Assembly (NCBI GenBank): GCA_029265355.1
Contig: JAJUJL010000029.1
Location: forward strand, 1 to 46,493
Reading direction: 5' to 3'
Source: Chloroflexota bacterium
GTDB taxonomy: Bacteria; Chloroflexota; Anaerolineae; Anaerolineales; UBA4823
DNA length: 46,493 nt
The position numbers and the translations under genes were made by a program. Numbering within the stretch: position 1 is the first letter of the stretch; each line of letters starts with the position of its first letter. Of this stretch, positions 9,214 to 17,446 are shown in pieces. The notes below the pieces were generated by a model. It saw nothing but the letters and a program-made list of their open reading frames with translations, searched no databases and was not told where the DNA came from.

Positions 9214-10947
9214 TCACCCCCTGGCCCGCAGCCACTCCATCAGCCGCTCCACATCCCAGGCGTTGATCACGTGCTCAGGCCCCACCCAGCCGCGCCGCGC
9301 CGTCGCCACGCCAAAGTGGATCAGATCCAGGTCGCTGTCGCTGTGGGCGTCGGTGTTGATGCTCAAGGGGATGCCCAGCTCCACCGCCCGCCGGGCGTAC
9401 GTATCTTCCAGGTCCAGGCGCGCCGGGTGGGCGTTGATCTCCAGCGCCACGCCGCTCTCCGCCGCCGCAAGCAGCACGGCTTCCATATCCAGGTCGGCGC
9501 CTTCGCGGTCGGGCAGCAGGCGCCCGGTGGGATGCCCGATGATGTCCACGTGCGGATTGCGAATAGCGTTGATCAGGCGTTGGGTGACCTTTTCGCGCGG
9601 CTGGCGCAGACTGACGTGCAGCGAGGCGATGACGATATCCAGGCGGGCTAACACCGCGTCGGGGTAATCCAGCTCGCCATCGGCGCGGATCTCGACCTCA
9701 GCGCCCTGCAGCAGGCGGATTTTGCCGCCCAGCTCGCGCTGCACCGCGTCGATCTCCTCTCTCTGCTGGCGCAGCTCGTCCACCGAGAGCCCGCCCGCCA
9801 CGCCCAGGCTGGCGGAGTGATCGGTGATCGCCAGCAGCTTGTAACCGCGCGCCAGCGCCGCCTCCGCCATCTGGCGGATGCTCAGCTTACCGTCGCTCCA
9901 GGTGGAGTGGCTGTGCAGCTCAGCCTGCAGGTCGCCGCGTTCCAGCAGGCGCGGCAGCGCGCCCGCCAGCGCCGCCTGCACCTCGCCGCGGTCCTCGCGC
10001 AGCTCAGGCGGAATCCAGGGCAGCCCCAATGCCTGGTACACCTCTTCCTCGGTGGCGCACAAGATCTCGCTGCCATCCGGGCGTGCCAGGGCGTGCTCGG
10101 AGAGCGACAGCCCCAGCTTGAGCGCCCGCTCGCGCAGGCGCACGTTGTGATCTTTAGAACCGGTGGCGTACTGCAGGGCAGTGCCAAAGCGCTCTGGCGG
10201 GTGCACCCACAACTGGGCGCGCAGCCCGTGGGTGTACTCCACGCTGGCCTTGGTCTCGCCCTTGCCCAGGACGCGCGCCACATCCGGTCGGCTGGTGAAG
10301 GCTTCCATCACCGGCTGCGAGTCGCTGGCGGCCGCCAGCAGGTCCAGGTCGCCCACCGTCGGACGCATGCGCCGCAGGCTGCCGGCGGCCTCCGCCCTCA
10401 CGACGCCCGGCGCCTGGCGCAGCATCGCCAGCAGCTCCTGGGCGAAAGGCCAGGCGCGCCCCAGCGGAATGCGCCCCGAGCGCCTTCCCAGCGCCTCGAT
10501 GCCCGCCAGCACCTTGGCTTCCGACTTCTCGCCCATGCCTGGTAAATTCCGCAGCTTGCCGGCGCGCGCCGCAACTTCCAGCTCCGCCAGCGTGGTGATG
10601 CCCAGCTCTTTCCAGAACAGCGCCACCTTCTTCGGCCCCAGGTCGGGCACCTGTAAAATCTCAGCCAGGCTCTCCGGCACCTCCGCCTTGAGCTTCTCCA
10701 GAAACTCCAGCCTGCCGGTGGTGAGCAGCTCGTCGATCTTCTCGGCGATGGCCTTGCCGACGCCGGGGATCTCGGTCAGCCGCCCCTCGCGGTGGTAATC
10801 CGCTGCCGGGCGCCCCAGCGCCTCCAGGCTCTCGGCAGCCTTGCGGTAAGCGAGGATCTTGTAGATCACCTCGCCCTTGATCTCGAGCAGGTTGGCGATC
10901 AGGGTAAATGTGTCGGCGAGTTGGCGGTTGGTCAGAGAGGTGGTCAT
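9214..10947 (-). CDS. polX: DNA polymerase X / PHP-domain protein, third catalytic Asp replaced
   Basis: The 577-residue protein has the bacterial PolX layout. Helix-hairpin-helix repeats lie at about 55-75, 97-112 and 133-150. The nucleotidyltransferase palm has GSLRR (189-193) and GDLDLL (D200, D202), and the C-terminal PHP phosphoesterase domain begins ELHSHSTWSDG (343-353) and continues with ITDHS, HPTG and NTDAHSD. These enzymes act in gap filling and 3' end processing in base excision repair. The third palm carboxylate expected near residue 245 is Gln (AQLWVHP instead of a VDLRVVP-like motif), so polymerase activity may be impaired while the PHP nuclease looks intact. The start at 10947 has GAGGG upstream. 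Confidence 0.93.
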   Translation of the reverse strand: MTTSLTNRQLADTFTLIANLLEIKGEVIYKILAYRKAAESLEALGRPAADYHREGRLTEIPGVGKAIAEKIDELLTTGRLEFLEKLKAEVPESLAEILQVPDLGPKKVALFWKELGITTLAELEVAARAGKLRNLPGMGEKSEAKVLAGIEALGRRSGRIPLGRAWPFAQELLAMLRQAPGVVRAEAAGSLRRMRPTVGDLDLLAAASDSQPVMEAFTSRPDVARVLGKGETKASVEYTHGLRAQLWVHPPERFGTALQYATGSKDHNVRLRERALKLGLSLSEHALARPDGSEILCATEEEVYQALGLPWIPPELREDRGEVQAALAGALPRLLERGDLQAELHSHSTWSDGKLSIRQMAEAALARGYKLLAITDHSASLGVAGGLSVDELRQQREEIDAVQRELGGKIRLLQGAEVEIRADGELDYPDAVLARLDIVIASLHVSLRQPREKVTQRLINAIRNPHVDIIGHPTGRLLPDREGADLDMEAVLLAAAESGVALEINAHPARLDLEDTYARRAVELGIPLSINTDAHSDSDLDLIHFGVATARRGWVGPEHVINAWDVERLMEWLRARG

Positions 10948-11021
10948 AAGGCGTACCCTCAGAAGCAGGTATTGGGAGGAATTATGAGGCGAGTATATCA
11001 CGCCAGACACCCCCTCCCTGT

Positions 11022-11060
11022 CCCTCCCCCAAAATCCACAGAACGGATTTTGGGGGAGGG
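11022..11060. repeat. third CCCTCCCCC palindromic repeat unit
   Basis: CCCTCCCCCAAAATCC (11022-11037) pairs perfectly with 11045-11060 across the loop ACAGAAC. It is the inverted form of the unit at 9106-9142. It lies between the polX start and the end of the DGR reverse transcriptase gene. Confidence 0.72.
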
Positions 11061-11092
11061 AAAGCCGTCGATGACCATCTTCGATCAGAAAT

Positions 11093-12135
11093 TTAATCGG
11101 GACGCCGGATGGGTCTCCCCAACAGCGCCTTGCGCAGCCCGGTGGTATTGGCATAGCGGGCATGGTTCACCCAGCCCTGCAGGCTGGCAGACAAACGTTC
11201 CAGAGGCGTCGCGCCGGTTGTGTAGCCTATCAGCAGCCGGCGCAGCTTGCGCTGAAAATGGATGCCCTTCGAGCGCTTCAGCCTGCGGCGCTGCGGAAAA
11301 ACGGTGAAGCCCAGGAATGGAAAGCCCTCGCTTACCGGCCGCGGCTGGGCGCCCGGGTGGATCTGCAGACGCAGCCGCGCCAGGCGCTGTTCGATGGCTT
11401 GCTCCCAGCGCCATAATGTCGCTTTGTCATCCGCAAACAGCAGAAAGTCATCCTTGTAGCGCAGGTACGCGCAGCAGCCCAGCTCGCGCTTGACGAAATG
11501 GTCGAAAGGATTCAGATACACATTCGCCCAGAACTGGCTGGTCAGGTTGCCGATCGGCAGGCCGCGCCGGCGCAGGGCGGCAAACAGGTCATCTCCAGGG
11601 AAATAAGCCATCTCATACACTTCGCTCAACACGCCCACGCCGCTGTCCAGGATGCGCTCTGCCAGCCACAGCGCTCCGGGATCGGAGATTTTCCGCGCCA
11701 GCAAGGCGCGCAGGATCTGGTGATCGATGGCAGGGAAGAATTGCTTCACATCGCACTGCAGCACATAGCGATTGCGGCGGGCGAATTGCTGGGCGCGATC
11801 CAGGGCGCAGTGCGTGCCTTTGCCAACGCGGTTGGCGTAGCTGTCGAAGATAAACGAGCGCTCGAAGAGCGGCTCGATCTGCAGGCACAGGGCATGGTGC
11901 ACCACCGGTCGCGGAAGGGCGCAGCCGAGATCAGCCGGCGCTTGGGCTCGTGAATGTAGAAGCTGTGATATGGGCCCGGGCGATAGGTGAACGACAGCAG
12001 CTCATCCTGCAGGCGCAGCAGGTTGTCTTCCAGGCGGTGCTCGAAAGCCGCTACGGCGGGGTGGCCGCGCTTGCCCTTGCTCGCCCGGCGGTAAGCCAGC
12101 AGCAGGTTATCCCAGCAGCAAATCTCGGCATACAT
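11093..12135 (-). CDS. DGR reverse transcriptase, interrupted by a one-base frameshift
   Basis: The protein is encoded in two overlapping frames: residues 1-77 from 12135 to about 11905, then about 270 residues to 11093. Joined, it matches the DGR type of retroron-related reverse transcriptases. [13 protein letters not shown] leads into VVHHALC, then come [25 protein letters not shown], the [10 protein letters not shown] motif (SQ is typical of DGR enzymes) and the catalytic YKDD box. The break sits at CCGGTGGTGC near 11905, where one base, most simply a G, is missing. This can be a real inactivating deletion or an assembly error. The enzyme would copy the template-repeat RNA with adenine-specific errors. 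It is the last gene of the DGR cassette. Confidence 0.88.
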
Positions 12136-12149
12136 AAGCGTGAAACAAG

Positions 12150-12183
12150 GCCCTGCGCCAGGGACGAACCCAGGGCGCAGGGC
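12150..12183 (-). other. 10-bp hairpin upstream of the reverse transcriptase start
   Basis: GCCCTGCGCC (12150-12159) and GGCGCAGGGC (12174-12183) form a perfect stem 15 bases before the start codon of the reverse transcriptase gene. It lies in the transcript between the template repeat and the enzyme gene. It may be part of the structured DGR RNA or influence translation; both are inference. Confidence 0.55.
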
Positions 12184-12312
12184 GGCTGTTATTCGCCTGG
12201 CTCCACCCCTGCCTGTTTTTCAGGAAAAAGGTCCGAGCCAGCCAGGAAGGCGCGCCTCTATTTTTCTTAGCCTCGGCGGCGAACCCGTGGGCGCGCCGCA
12301 CTTCCGGCATGT

Positions 12313-12335
12313 GGGGCAAGCTTACAGCTTGCCCC
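12313..12335 (-). other. 10-bp hairpin just downstream of the template repeat
   Basis: GGGGCAAGCT (12313-12322) and AGCTTGCCCC (12326-12335) form a perfect stem with a three-base loop. In transcript direction it follows the template repeat after 15 bases. DGR RNAs need a structured segment downstream of the template for priming by reverse transcriptase and Avd; this hairpin is a good candidate part. Confidence 0.62.
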
Positions 12336-12350
12336 GGGTAGAAAAGCATG

Positions 12351-12470
12351 GAGACCACCACCCGGAAACCGTTGTTGTCGTTCCTGTTGTCAGGGTTGTT
12401 CCTGTTGCGGTTGGCGCAGCGGGCGTTCCTCTCATTGTTGTTCCACGCGCCGCCGCGCACCACCCGGTGG
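12351..12470 (-). repeat. DGR template repeat (TR)
   Basis: These 120 bases match the 3' end of the target gene (13025-13144) at 100 positions. Of the 20 mismatches, 18 fall on adenines of the template read on the minus strand, the signature of adenine-specific mutagenic retrohoming. The template has 31 adenines in this stretch, many in AAC/AAT codons, so read in the target frame it would encode a run of asparagines ([20 protein letters not shown]). The segment is not itself a protein gene. The 3' part in transcript direction (12351-12374) is identical to the variable repeat, as expected for the initiation-of-homing site. Confidence 0.95.
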
Positions 12471-12543
12471 TCTTTCGCGCACCTCCCCGCAGATGCAGCG
12501 GAGGTTGAACACCGCCGCGGACTGCCTTACCATCATCGCGCCA

Positions 12544-12894
12544 TCAATGCGCCGTGGTGACCTTGATCCAGCCGCCCAGCAGCCTGCCGATCTCGTTGAC
12601 CATCCCGGCGGCGTGGCGGTACTGCCCGGGCGTCAGCCACTGCCACTGGGCTGCCAGGCGCAGGTACAGGCGCACCCGGTCCAGGGCCTCATCGGCGGCG
12701 CGCAGGCGCTCCAGGCGCTCAGCTCCCATGCGCCGGTTGGCCAGCTCGAGCTGCTCGCGCAGCTCGAAAGCCGCCTCCAGCAGGCGCTGGGTGACCGTGT
12801 GGCGCTGAGCGCGCGGGAAGTGGTTGCTAACCGGCACCAGCCAGGTCAGGAAATCATAGCTGCGGGTGAAAATGGGCATCTCGGCGCGGGTCAT
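12544..12894 (-). CDS. Avd-like four-helix DGR accessory protein
   Basis: The 116-residue product (MTRAEMPIFTRSYDFLTWL...) is made of four amphipathic helices with a conserved-looking RLLEAAFELREQLELANR helix and a C-terminal GMVNEIGRLLGGWIK helix. This matches the Avd/four-helix-bundle proteins that sit beside DGR reverse transcriptases. Avd forms a positively charged pentameric barrel, binds the enzyme and the template RNA and is required for cDNA priming. The gene lies between the target gene and the template repeat, a standard position. The start is uncertain; ATGs at 12894 and 12879 are both possible and neither has a strong ribosome binding site. Confidence 0.85.
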   Translation of the reverse strand: MTRAEMPIFTRSYDFLTWLVPVSNHFPRAQRHTVTQRLLEAAFELREQLELANRRMGAERLERLRAADEALDRVRLYLRLAAQWQWLTPGQYRHAAGMVNEIGRLLGGWIKVTTAH

Positions 12895-13017
12895 GCTGCA
12901 ACAGGTGCAAGAGGCATGCCAACTCCAGCGTCGCGCGTTGGGGGCGGGCGCGCCCGCCCCCAAACCCCCACCCCGGAGAATCAGAGCACCAGAGCCCAGA
13001 GTGAACAGAGTACAGAG

Positions 13018-16000
13018 CTATAGGGAGACCACCACCCGGAAACCGTTGCGGCCGTTCCTGTCGTCAGGGGGGTACCAGAAGCGGTAGGCGCAGCAGGTGG
13101 CCCCCTCATCGTCGTCCCACGCGCCGCCGCGCACCACCCGGAGGCCTTCGCCATCCAGCACCTCGCGCCCGTCATCCGCCCGGTAGGGATACTCCTGGTA
13201 CAGGCTGGAGCACCACTCCCAGACGTTGCCGCTCAGCTCTTCCACGCCGTACGGGCTGGCGCTGCCAGGGAAAGCGCCCAGCGCGCTGGTGCTGCGGATG
13301 CCGCTAAAGCCGGTGTTGGCTTTATCCGGTTTAAAAGTTTTCCCCCACGGGTAGACCCGCTGCGCATCATTTTCTCGCCAGGACAGGGTCTTCTCGTCCA
13401 CCTGCCAGCCCAACGCCGGACCGCCGGGAATGGGCTGCAGCGGAACCCGCCAACCGCCGCGGGCAGCCTTCTCCCACTGCGCTTCGGAGGGCAGGCGCAC
13501 CACCCCGCTGGCAGGCAGCAATCCGGCCTCTTTCCAGCGCCGCTCCAGCCAGCAGGTGAAAGCCAGCGCTTCGTACCAGCACACGCCCACCACCGGGTGG
13601 TTGTCCAGGTCGAAGGCGCCGCCGTAGGCATACGGACGATCGGCCTGCTCATCCACGAATTTTTGACCAAGCCATACGCTTCGCCTGATACGCCCGTTTT
13701 CCCAGCGCCCGTGCCGGATGGCAATCTCCCAGTTGCGCTTATCGGCATAGCCGCCATCCTGCACAAACTCGCTGTACTGCGCCTGGGTCACCGGCCAGCG
13801 GGCGATCCAGAAAGAAAGCACGTCCACCGTGTGCACAGGCTTTTCATCCTCAGAAACATCGCTGCCCATCTGGAACTCACCCGACGGCACGTAGCAGAAG
13901 GGCATGCGATCGCAGTGCAGCGCTTCCGGGCGCGGGTCGCCCAGGGCTGCCAGGGCGCGACCGGCCTCGGCGCGCTCCACAGCGGGCAGGCCGCCATCCA
14001 CGACATGCGTCGCCAGCACACCCAGCAATCTCGGTCGCAGCGTTTCAGCCAGCGGCAGGTCGCGCTCCTGCAGCAGTGCAGCGGCTTTGCCCGCCCACAG
14101 CGCCTGGCGGCGCTTTTGCTGGCTGTCCAGGTTGCCTGGGGGCAGCAAGCCGCTCACCATGCGCAGCACATTGCGCCGCGCCGAGGGTCCGCCGTTGTGG
14201 TACAGCTCTTCAGCGCCCAGCTCGACCGCCAGGCTCCAGGCGTCGCCTTCGGCGGCATGGCGGGCGATCTGCTCCTCGGCGTTATCCAGGCTGACCAGGT
14301 AGCAGCCCGCCAGGTATTCCTGGAACGTGCGGTGTGGGAAGCCGTAACTGGTGGGCTTGCCCGGCTCGCCGCCGCGCCCCACCAGCAACCCGGAGCGCTG
14401 GTCGACGTAATCCAGGAAGCGCAGCACCAGGTTGCTGTCGCCGATGTAATCCCTCTCCTCCAGCAGCTCGCGCGCCCGCCAGCGCGGCAGGTCGGCGCTC
14501 TCTTTGGCGCTTTTTCTCGTGAGATGGGCTTCATAAGCCAGCCGCTCCATGATGCGCCGCAGCAAGCGCTCGTTCTTGAGCAGCCTGTTCAGCTCGGAGT
14601 CGTCATCCACCGCCTGCTGACCCTTCTTGAGCTGCTGCCAGCGCACCAGCAAGATCTCGACCGCCTGCTGGTAGAGCTTGACCTTTTCCGGCGGCAGGCG
14701 GAAGTTCTTCTGGTGCACAATGGCCATGATGGTCAGCAGCATAGGGTTGCTGGAAAGCTCCTGCAGCTCCGCATCCAGCGCGGCCTTAGCCAGGTCTTCC
14801 GCCTTATCCTTCCAGGCGTTTTCGGGCCAGTTGCGCCGCAGCGCCTGGGCTTTGTACCACCCCTCAGCGAACAGGCGCACCTGGTCTTCATCAAAACCAG
14901 CCAGCGTGGCGCGCTCGAAGCCGGGCTGCTCGGCTTCCTTCACATAGGAAAGCACCCGGCAGGTGAGCAGCACGCGCTGCAGCGGGAACTCCTCCAGCAG
15001 CGCCTGCACCGCCTGGCGCACCCAGGCGCGCAGCGCCTGCGGCACCTCGTCCAATCCATCCAGCGCCAGCAGGCACTCGCCCGAGCGCAGCGCCTCGTGA
15101 AGCACGGCGCACATACCCGCGTGCAGCTCGGCAGTCGAGGGGCGCTGCAGGTCGTGCTCGATTTGTTCCACAACCGCCTGCAGCAGCGCAAGCTTCTGTT
15201 TGCGCGGCGGCAGCATCTCCAGCTCCTGCGGCTTCAGGCGCGGCGCCAGGTCGCGCAGCGCCAGGAAAACCGGCAACAGGCCCGCCTGGATGCCCGGCGG
15301 GCTGTCTGGGCGCAACCGCAGCTCGGCGGCAGCCAGCCAGGCCAGCAGGTGGCGCGCAAAGGTGCTCTTGCCGCTGCCCGGGTCGCCCAACAAAGCCAAT
15401 TTTTCGCTCTGCGCCGTCGCCTCCAGGGCGCTGAGGGGGCGTTTTTCCCGATTCCCCCGCCCGAGAATGCCCGCTATTCGCCCGCTTGCCACTCCAATAT
15501 CCTGATCTTCATCGCCCTGCGACGCGCTTTCCGTTGTGTTCAGCGCGATATACACATCTTCCAGCGGCACGTTGAAAATTTGCCCGCCTTCGGTCTCCTG
15601 CTCCAGCAGCGGCAGCCACTGGCAATCTTTGTAGAGCTGGCGCAGGTAAGCCTGGCGCGCGGCCGACCTGCCAGCTTTGTGCTCGGCATCGACCAGCGCC
15701 TGAGGATCGAGCTGCAGGATCAATTTCTCGACAAAGTGCTCGATGTACTGCACGCCCACCACGTTGCTACCAGGGGCCATCTCGCCGACGTGCTGATCCA
15801 CCTGGATGTTTTCGATCAGCCTGCGCACCAGCGCCCCTTCACCGGCAGGCAGGTTGCGCGCCTGCAGCGCCTGCTGCACTTCTTTGTCCCGGCGCAGCGC
15901 CTGGTAATGCTCCAGCAGCGGGCGCCAGGTGGGGTCGAAGCCCAGGTAGAATCTCAACGCCAGGAAAAAGTCCAGCAGCCCCTGCTGCTGGTCGGGGTAT

Positions 16001-16326
16001 TTCTCACCCCACTGGCTGACTTGCAGATCGAAGTTGAACGGGTTGGCGGGGTCGAGCAAGGATTCAAGGACCGCTTGCTGGAAGGGCTGGTGGGTCAGAA
16101 GGTCCTTCAATAAGCCTCCAGCCTGGGATCGTTCCACCGCCTGGTCGAAAGCGTACTGGAAGGCTTGGGCTCGTTTTTGCGTCTCCGCGTCTGCCAATCG
16201 CCCGCTCAGCTCCTGGAGTTTTCGCTTGATCGCTTCCTGGGCGGCATCGCCCAGGGCCTTTTTCACCAGCTCTGTACCGGTGAGAAGAGCCGCATTCAAC
16301 AAGGCAAATAATGCAGCAGCGTCCAT
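13018..16326 (-). CDS. DGR target: NACHT NTPase fused to FGE-sulfatase/C-type-lectin domain
   Basis: The 1102-residue protein starts at 16326 behind AGGGG. Residues 1-200 are mostly helical and not assigned to a known effector. A short strand-rich linker (PLEDVYIALN, 254-263) precedes a NACHT-type STAND NTPase with Walker A GDPGSGKST (314-322), Walker B LLALDGLDEVP (419-429) and LLTCR (453-457), followed by a helical arm. From about 811 to the end is a formylglycine-generating-enzyme-like domain (YVPSGEFQMGS, SGNVWEW, RGGAW), a C-type-lectin fold used by DGRs for binding surfaces. The last ~40 residues are the variable repeat. NACHT-FGE proteins act as ligand-sensing switches in predicted conflict systems. 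Here the recognition surface can be diversified. No separate effector gene is seen nearby. Confidence 0.93.
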   Translation of the reverse strand: MDAAALFALLNAALLTGTELVKKALGDAAQEAIKRKLQELSGRLADAETQKRAQAFQYAFDQAVERSQAGGLLKDLLTHQPFQQAVLESLLDPANPFNFDLQVSQWGEKYPDQQQGLLDFFLALRFYLGFDPTWRPLLEHYQALRRDKEVQQALQARNLPAGEGALVRRLIENIQVDQHVGEMAPGSNVVGVQYIEHFVEKLILQLDPQALVDAEHKAGRSAARQAYLRQLYKDCQWLPLLEQETEGGQIFNVPLEDVYIALNTTESASQGDEDQDIGVASGRIAGILGRGNREKRPLSALEATAQSEKLALLGDPGSGKSTFARHLLAWLAAAELRLRPDSPPGIQAGLLPVFLALRDLAPRLKPQELEMLPPRKQKLALLQAVVEQIEHDLQRPSTAELHAGMCAVLHEALRSGECLLALDGLDEVPQALRAWVRQAVQALLEEFPLQRVLLTCRVLSYVKEAEQPGFERATLAGFDEDQVRLFAEGWYKAQALRRNWPENAWKDKAEDLAKAALDAELQELSSNPMLLTIMAIVHQKNFRLPPEKVKLYQQAVEILLVRWQQLKKGQQAVDDDSELNRLLKNERLLRRIMERLAYEAHLTRKSAKESADLPRWRARELLEERDYIGDSNLVLRFLDYVDQRSGLLVGRGGEPGKPTSYGFPHRTFQEYLAGCYLVSLDNAEEQIARHAAEGDAWSLAVELGAEELYHNGGPSARRNVLRMVSGLLPPGNLDSQQKRRQALWAGKAAALLQERDLPLAETLRPRLLGVLATHVVDGGLPAVERAEAGRALAALGDPRPEALHCDRMPFCYVPSGEFQMGSDVSEDEKPVHTVDVLSFWIARWPVTQAQYSEFVQDGGYADKRNWEIAIRHGRWENGRIRRSVWLGQKFVDEQADRPYAYGGAFDLDNHPVVGVCWYEALAFTCWLERRWKEAGLLPASGVVRLPSEAQWEKAARGGWRVPLQPIPGGPALGWQVDEKTLSWRENDAQRVYPWGKTFKPDKANTGFSGIRSTSALGAFPGSASPYGVEELSGNVWEWCSSLYQEYPYRADDGREVLDGEGLRVVRGGAWDDDEGATCCAYRFWYPPDDRNGRNGFRVVVSL
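13025..13144 (-). repeat. DGR variable repeat (VR)
   Basis: This is the 3' end of the target gene, residues 1061-1101, ending one codon before the stop. Relative to the template, 16 residues differ, including 1071-1073 (N to D), 1081 (N to Y), 1083 (N to F), 1084 (R to W), 1085 (N to Y), 1086 (N to P) and 1093 (N to R). The framework RGGAW and NGFRVVVS is untouched. Fourteen of the 16 changes come from adenine substitutions; A to T at 1077 and R to C at 1078 do not. Confidence 0.95.
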
Positions 16327-16383
16327 GGTTCACCCCTGAATCAGAAGAATGGCTTGCTATAAATATACACGAAAAACAAGATC

Positions 16384-17044
16384 ACTGAGGCACTGAAAAA
16401 AAAGAGCACTGAGGCACTGAAAGAAAAAAAGAACACTGAGGCACTGAAACAAAAAGAACACTGAGGCACTGAAAGAAAAGAACACTGAGGCACTGAAAGA
16501 AAAAAAGAACACTGAGGCGCTGAAACAAAAAGAACACTGAGGCACTGAAAAAAAAAGAGCACTGAGGCACTGAAAGAAAATGAAGCACTGAAGTGTTCTT
16601 CAGGGTTCTTTAGTGCCCTCAGTATTCTTCAGTGCCTCAGTGGCCTCAGTGTCTTCAGTGTCTTCAGTGTCTTCAGTGTTCTTCAGTGCCTCAGTGGCCT
16701 CAGTGTCTTCAGTGTCTTCAGTGTTCTTCAGTACCTCAGTGTCTTCAGTGTCTTCAGTGCCTCAGTGGCCTCAGTGTCTTCAGTGTTCTTCAGTGCCTCA
16801 GTGGCCTCAGTGTCTTCAGTGTCTTCAGTGTCTTCAGTGTCTTCAGTGCCTCAGTGGCCTCAGTGTCTTCAGTGTTCTTCAGTGTTCTTCAGTGCCTCAG
16901 TGGCCTCAGTGTCTTCAGTGTCTTCAGTGTTCTTCAGTGCCTCAGTGGCCTCAGTGTCTTCAGTGTTCTTCAGTACCTCAGTGTCTTCAGTGTCTTCAGT
17001 GCCTCAGTGGCCTCAGTGTCTTCAGTGTCTTCAGTGTTCTTCAG
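16384..17044. repeat. inverted array of short ACTGA/TCAGT repeats, upstream of the DGR target
   Basis: The left arm (16384-16587) has eight units of 24-27 bases built on CACTGAGGCACTGAAA plus an A-rich spacer. A CTGAAG-TGTT-CTTCAG hairpin (16588-16603) marks a switch of orientation. The right arm (16604-17044) is made of nine-base-type units such as CTTCAGTGT and CCTCAGTGG. The two arms are inverted relative to each other, so transcripts would fold into a very long imperfect hairpin. There are no unique spacers, so it is not a CRISPR. Reading frames through the array are repeat artefacts. Confidence 0.9.
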
Positions 17045-17427
17045 TTGGCAAAGCGCTTGATCTGCAGGCGAGGGGCGCCGAAATTGAGCAGCAGTCCCAC
17101 TTTATGGCCGGAAGCCTTCAGATAGGATAACGCTTGCACGTAGTGCACGTCCTCCAGCTCGGCGCGCGCCTTCAATTCCACCATCACCCCCTCGATCACG
17201 AAATCCACACGCTTGCTGCCCACTTTTTCGCCCCGGTAATGCACATCCATCCACACTTCCCGAGCGAACATCAAACCCTGAGCCTGCAATTCCAGGGCCA
17301 GGGCTCGTTGGTAAATCACCTCCGGAAAACCCGGTCCCAATTGGCGGTGCACCAGCGTGGCGGCGGCGATAATCTTCGCCGTAACATCGGATTGCGGATA
17401 CTCCGGCTTGACGTGCGCCTCAGTCAT
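17041..17427 (-). CDS. GxxExxY family protein (PD-(D/E)XK-like)
   Basis: The 128-residue product has the defining motif in GPGFPEVIYQ (G33, E36, Y39). It also has a nuclease-like core with D75 (KRVDFVIEG), E84 and K86 (MVELKAR), and a C-terminal HKVGLLLNFG strand. The family resembles PD-(D/E)XK nucleases, but its function is not established. GAGGAGG lies upstream of the ATG at 17427. The start (CACTGATGACTGAGG) and the stop (AACTGA) both fall within ACTGA repeat units, and the gene is enclosed by two repeat arrays. This suggests that gene and arrays form one unit. Confidence 0.9.
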   Translation of the reverse strand: MTEAHVKPEYPQSDVTAKIIAAATLVHRQLGPGFPEVIYQRALALELQAQGLMFAREVWMDVHYRGEKVGSKRVDFVIEGVMVELKARAELEDVHYVQALSYLKASGHKVGLLLNFGAPRLQIKRFAN

Positions 17428-17446
17428 CAGTGCCTATCCTCCTCAT

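Noticed and set aside
11093-12135. Group II intron maturase
   Set aside because: The motif is GNLTSQ rather than a QG-type motif, there is no maturase domain, and TR, VR and Avd fit a DGR.
12107-12463. Reading frame over the template repeat with an Asn-rich product
   Set aside because: It is the DGR template; its resemblance to the target end is explained by TR/VR homology and there is no start signal.
13018-16326. A sulfatase-modifying enzyme as the main function
   Set aside because: The FGE-like domain is fused to a NACHT ATPase and ends in a DGR variable repeat, so a binding role is more likely than catalysis.
16341-17125. Long repetitive reading frames (SVFSASVASV-like)
   Set aside because: Products of the short repeat in all frames; no gene features.
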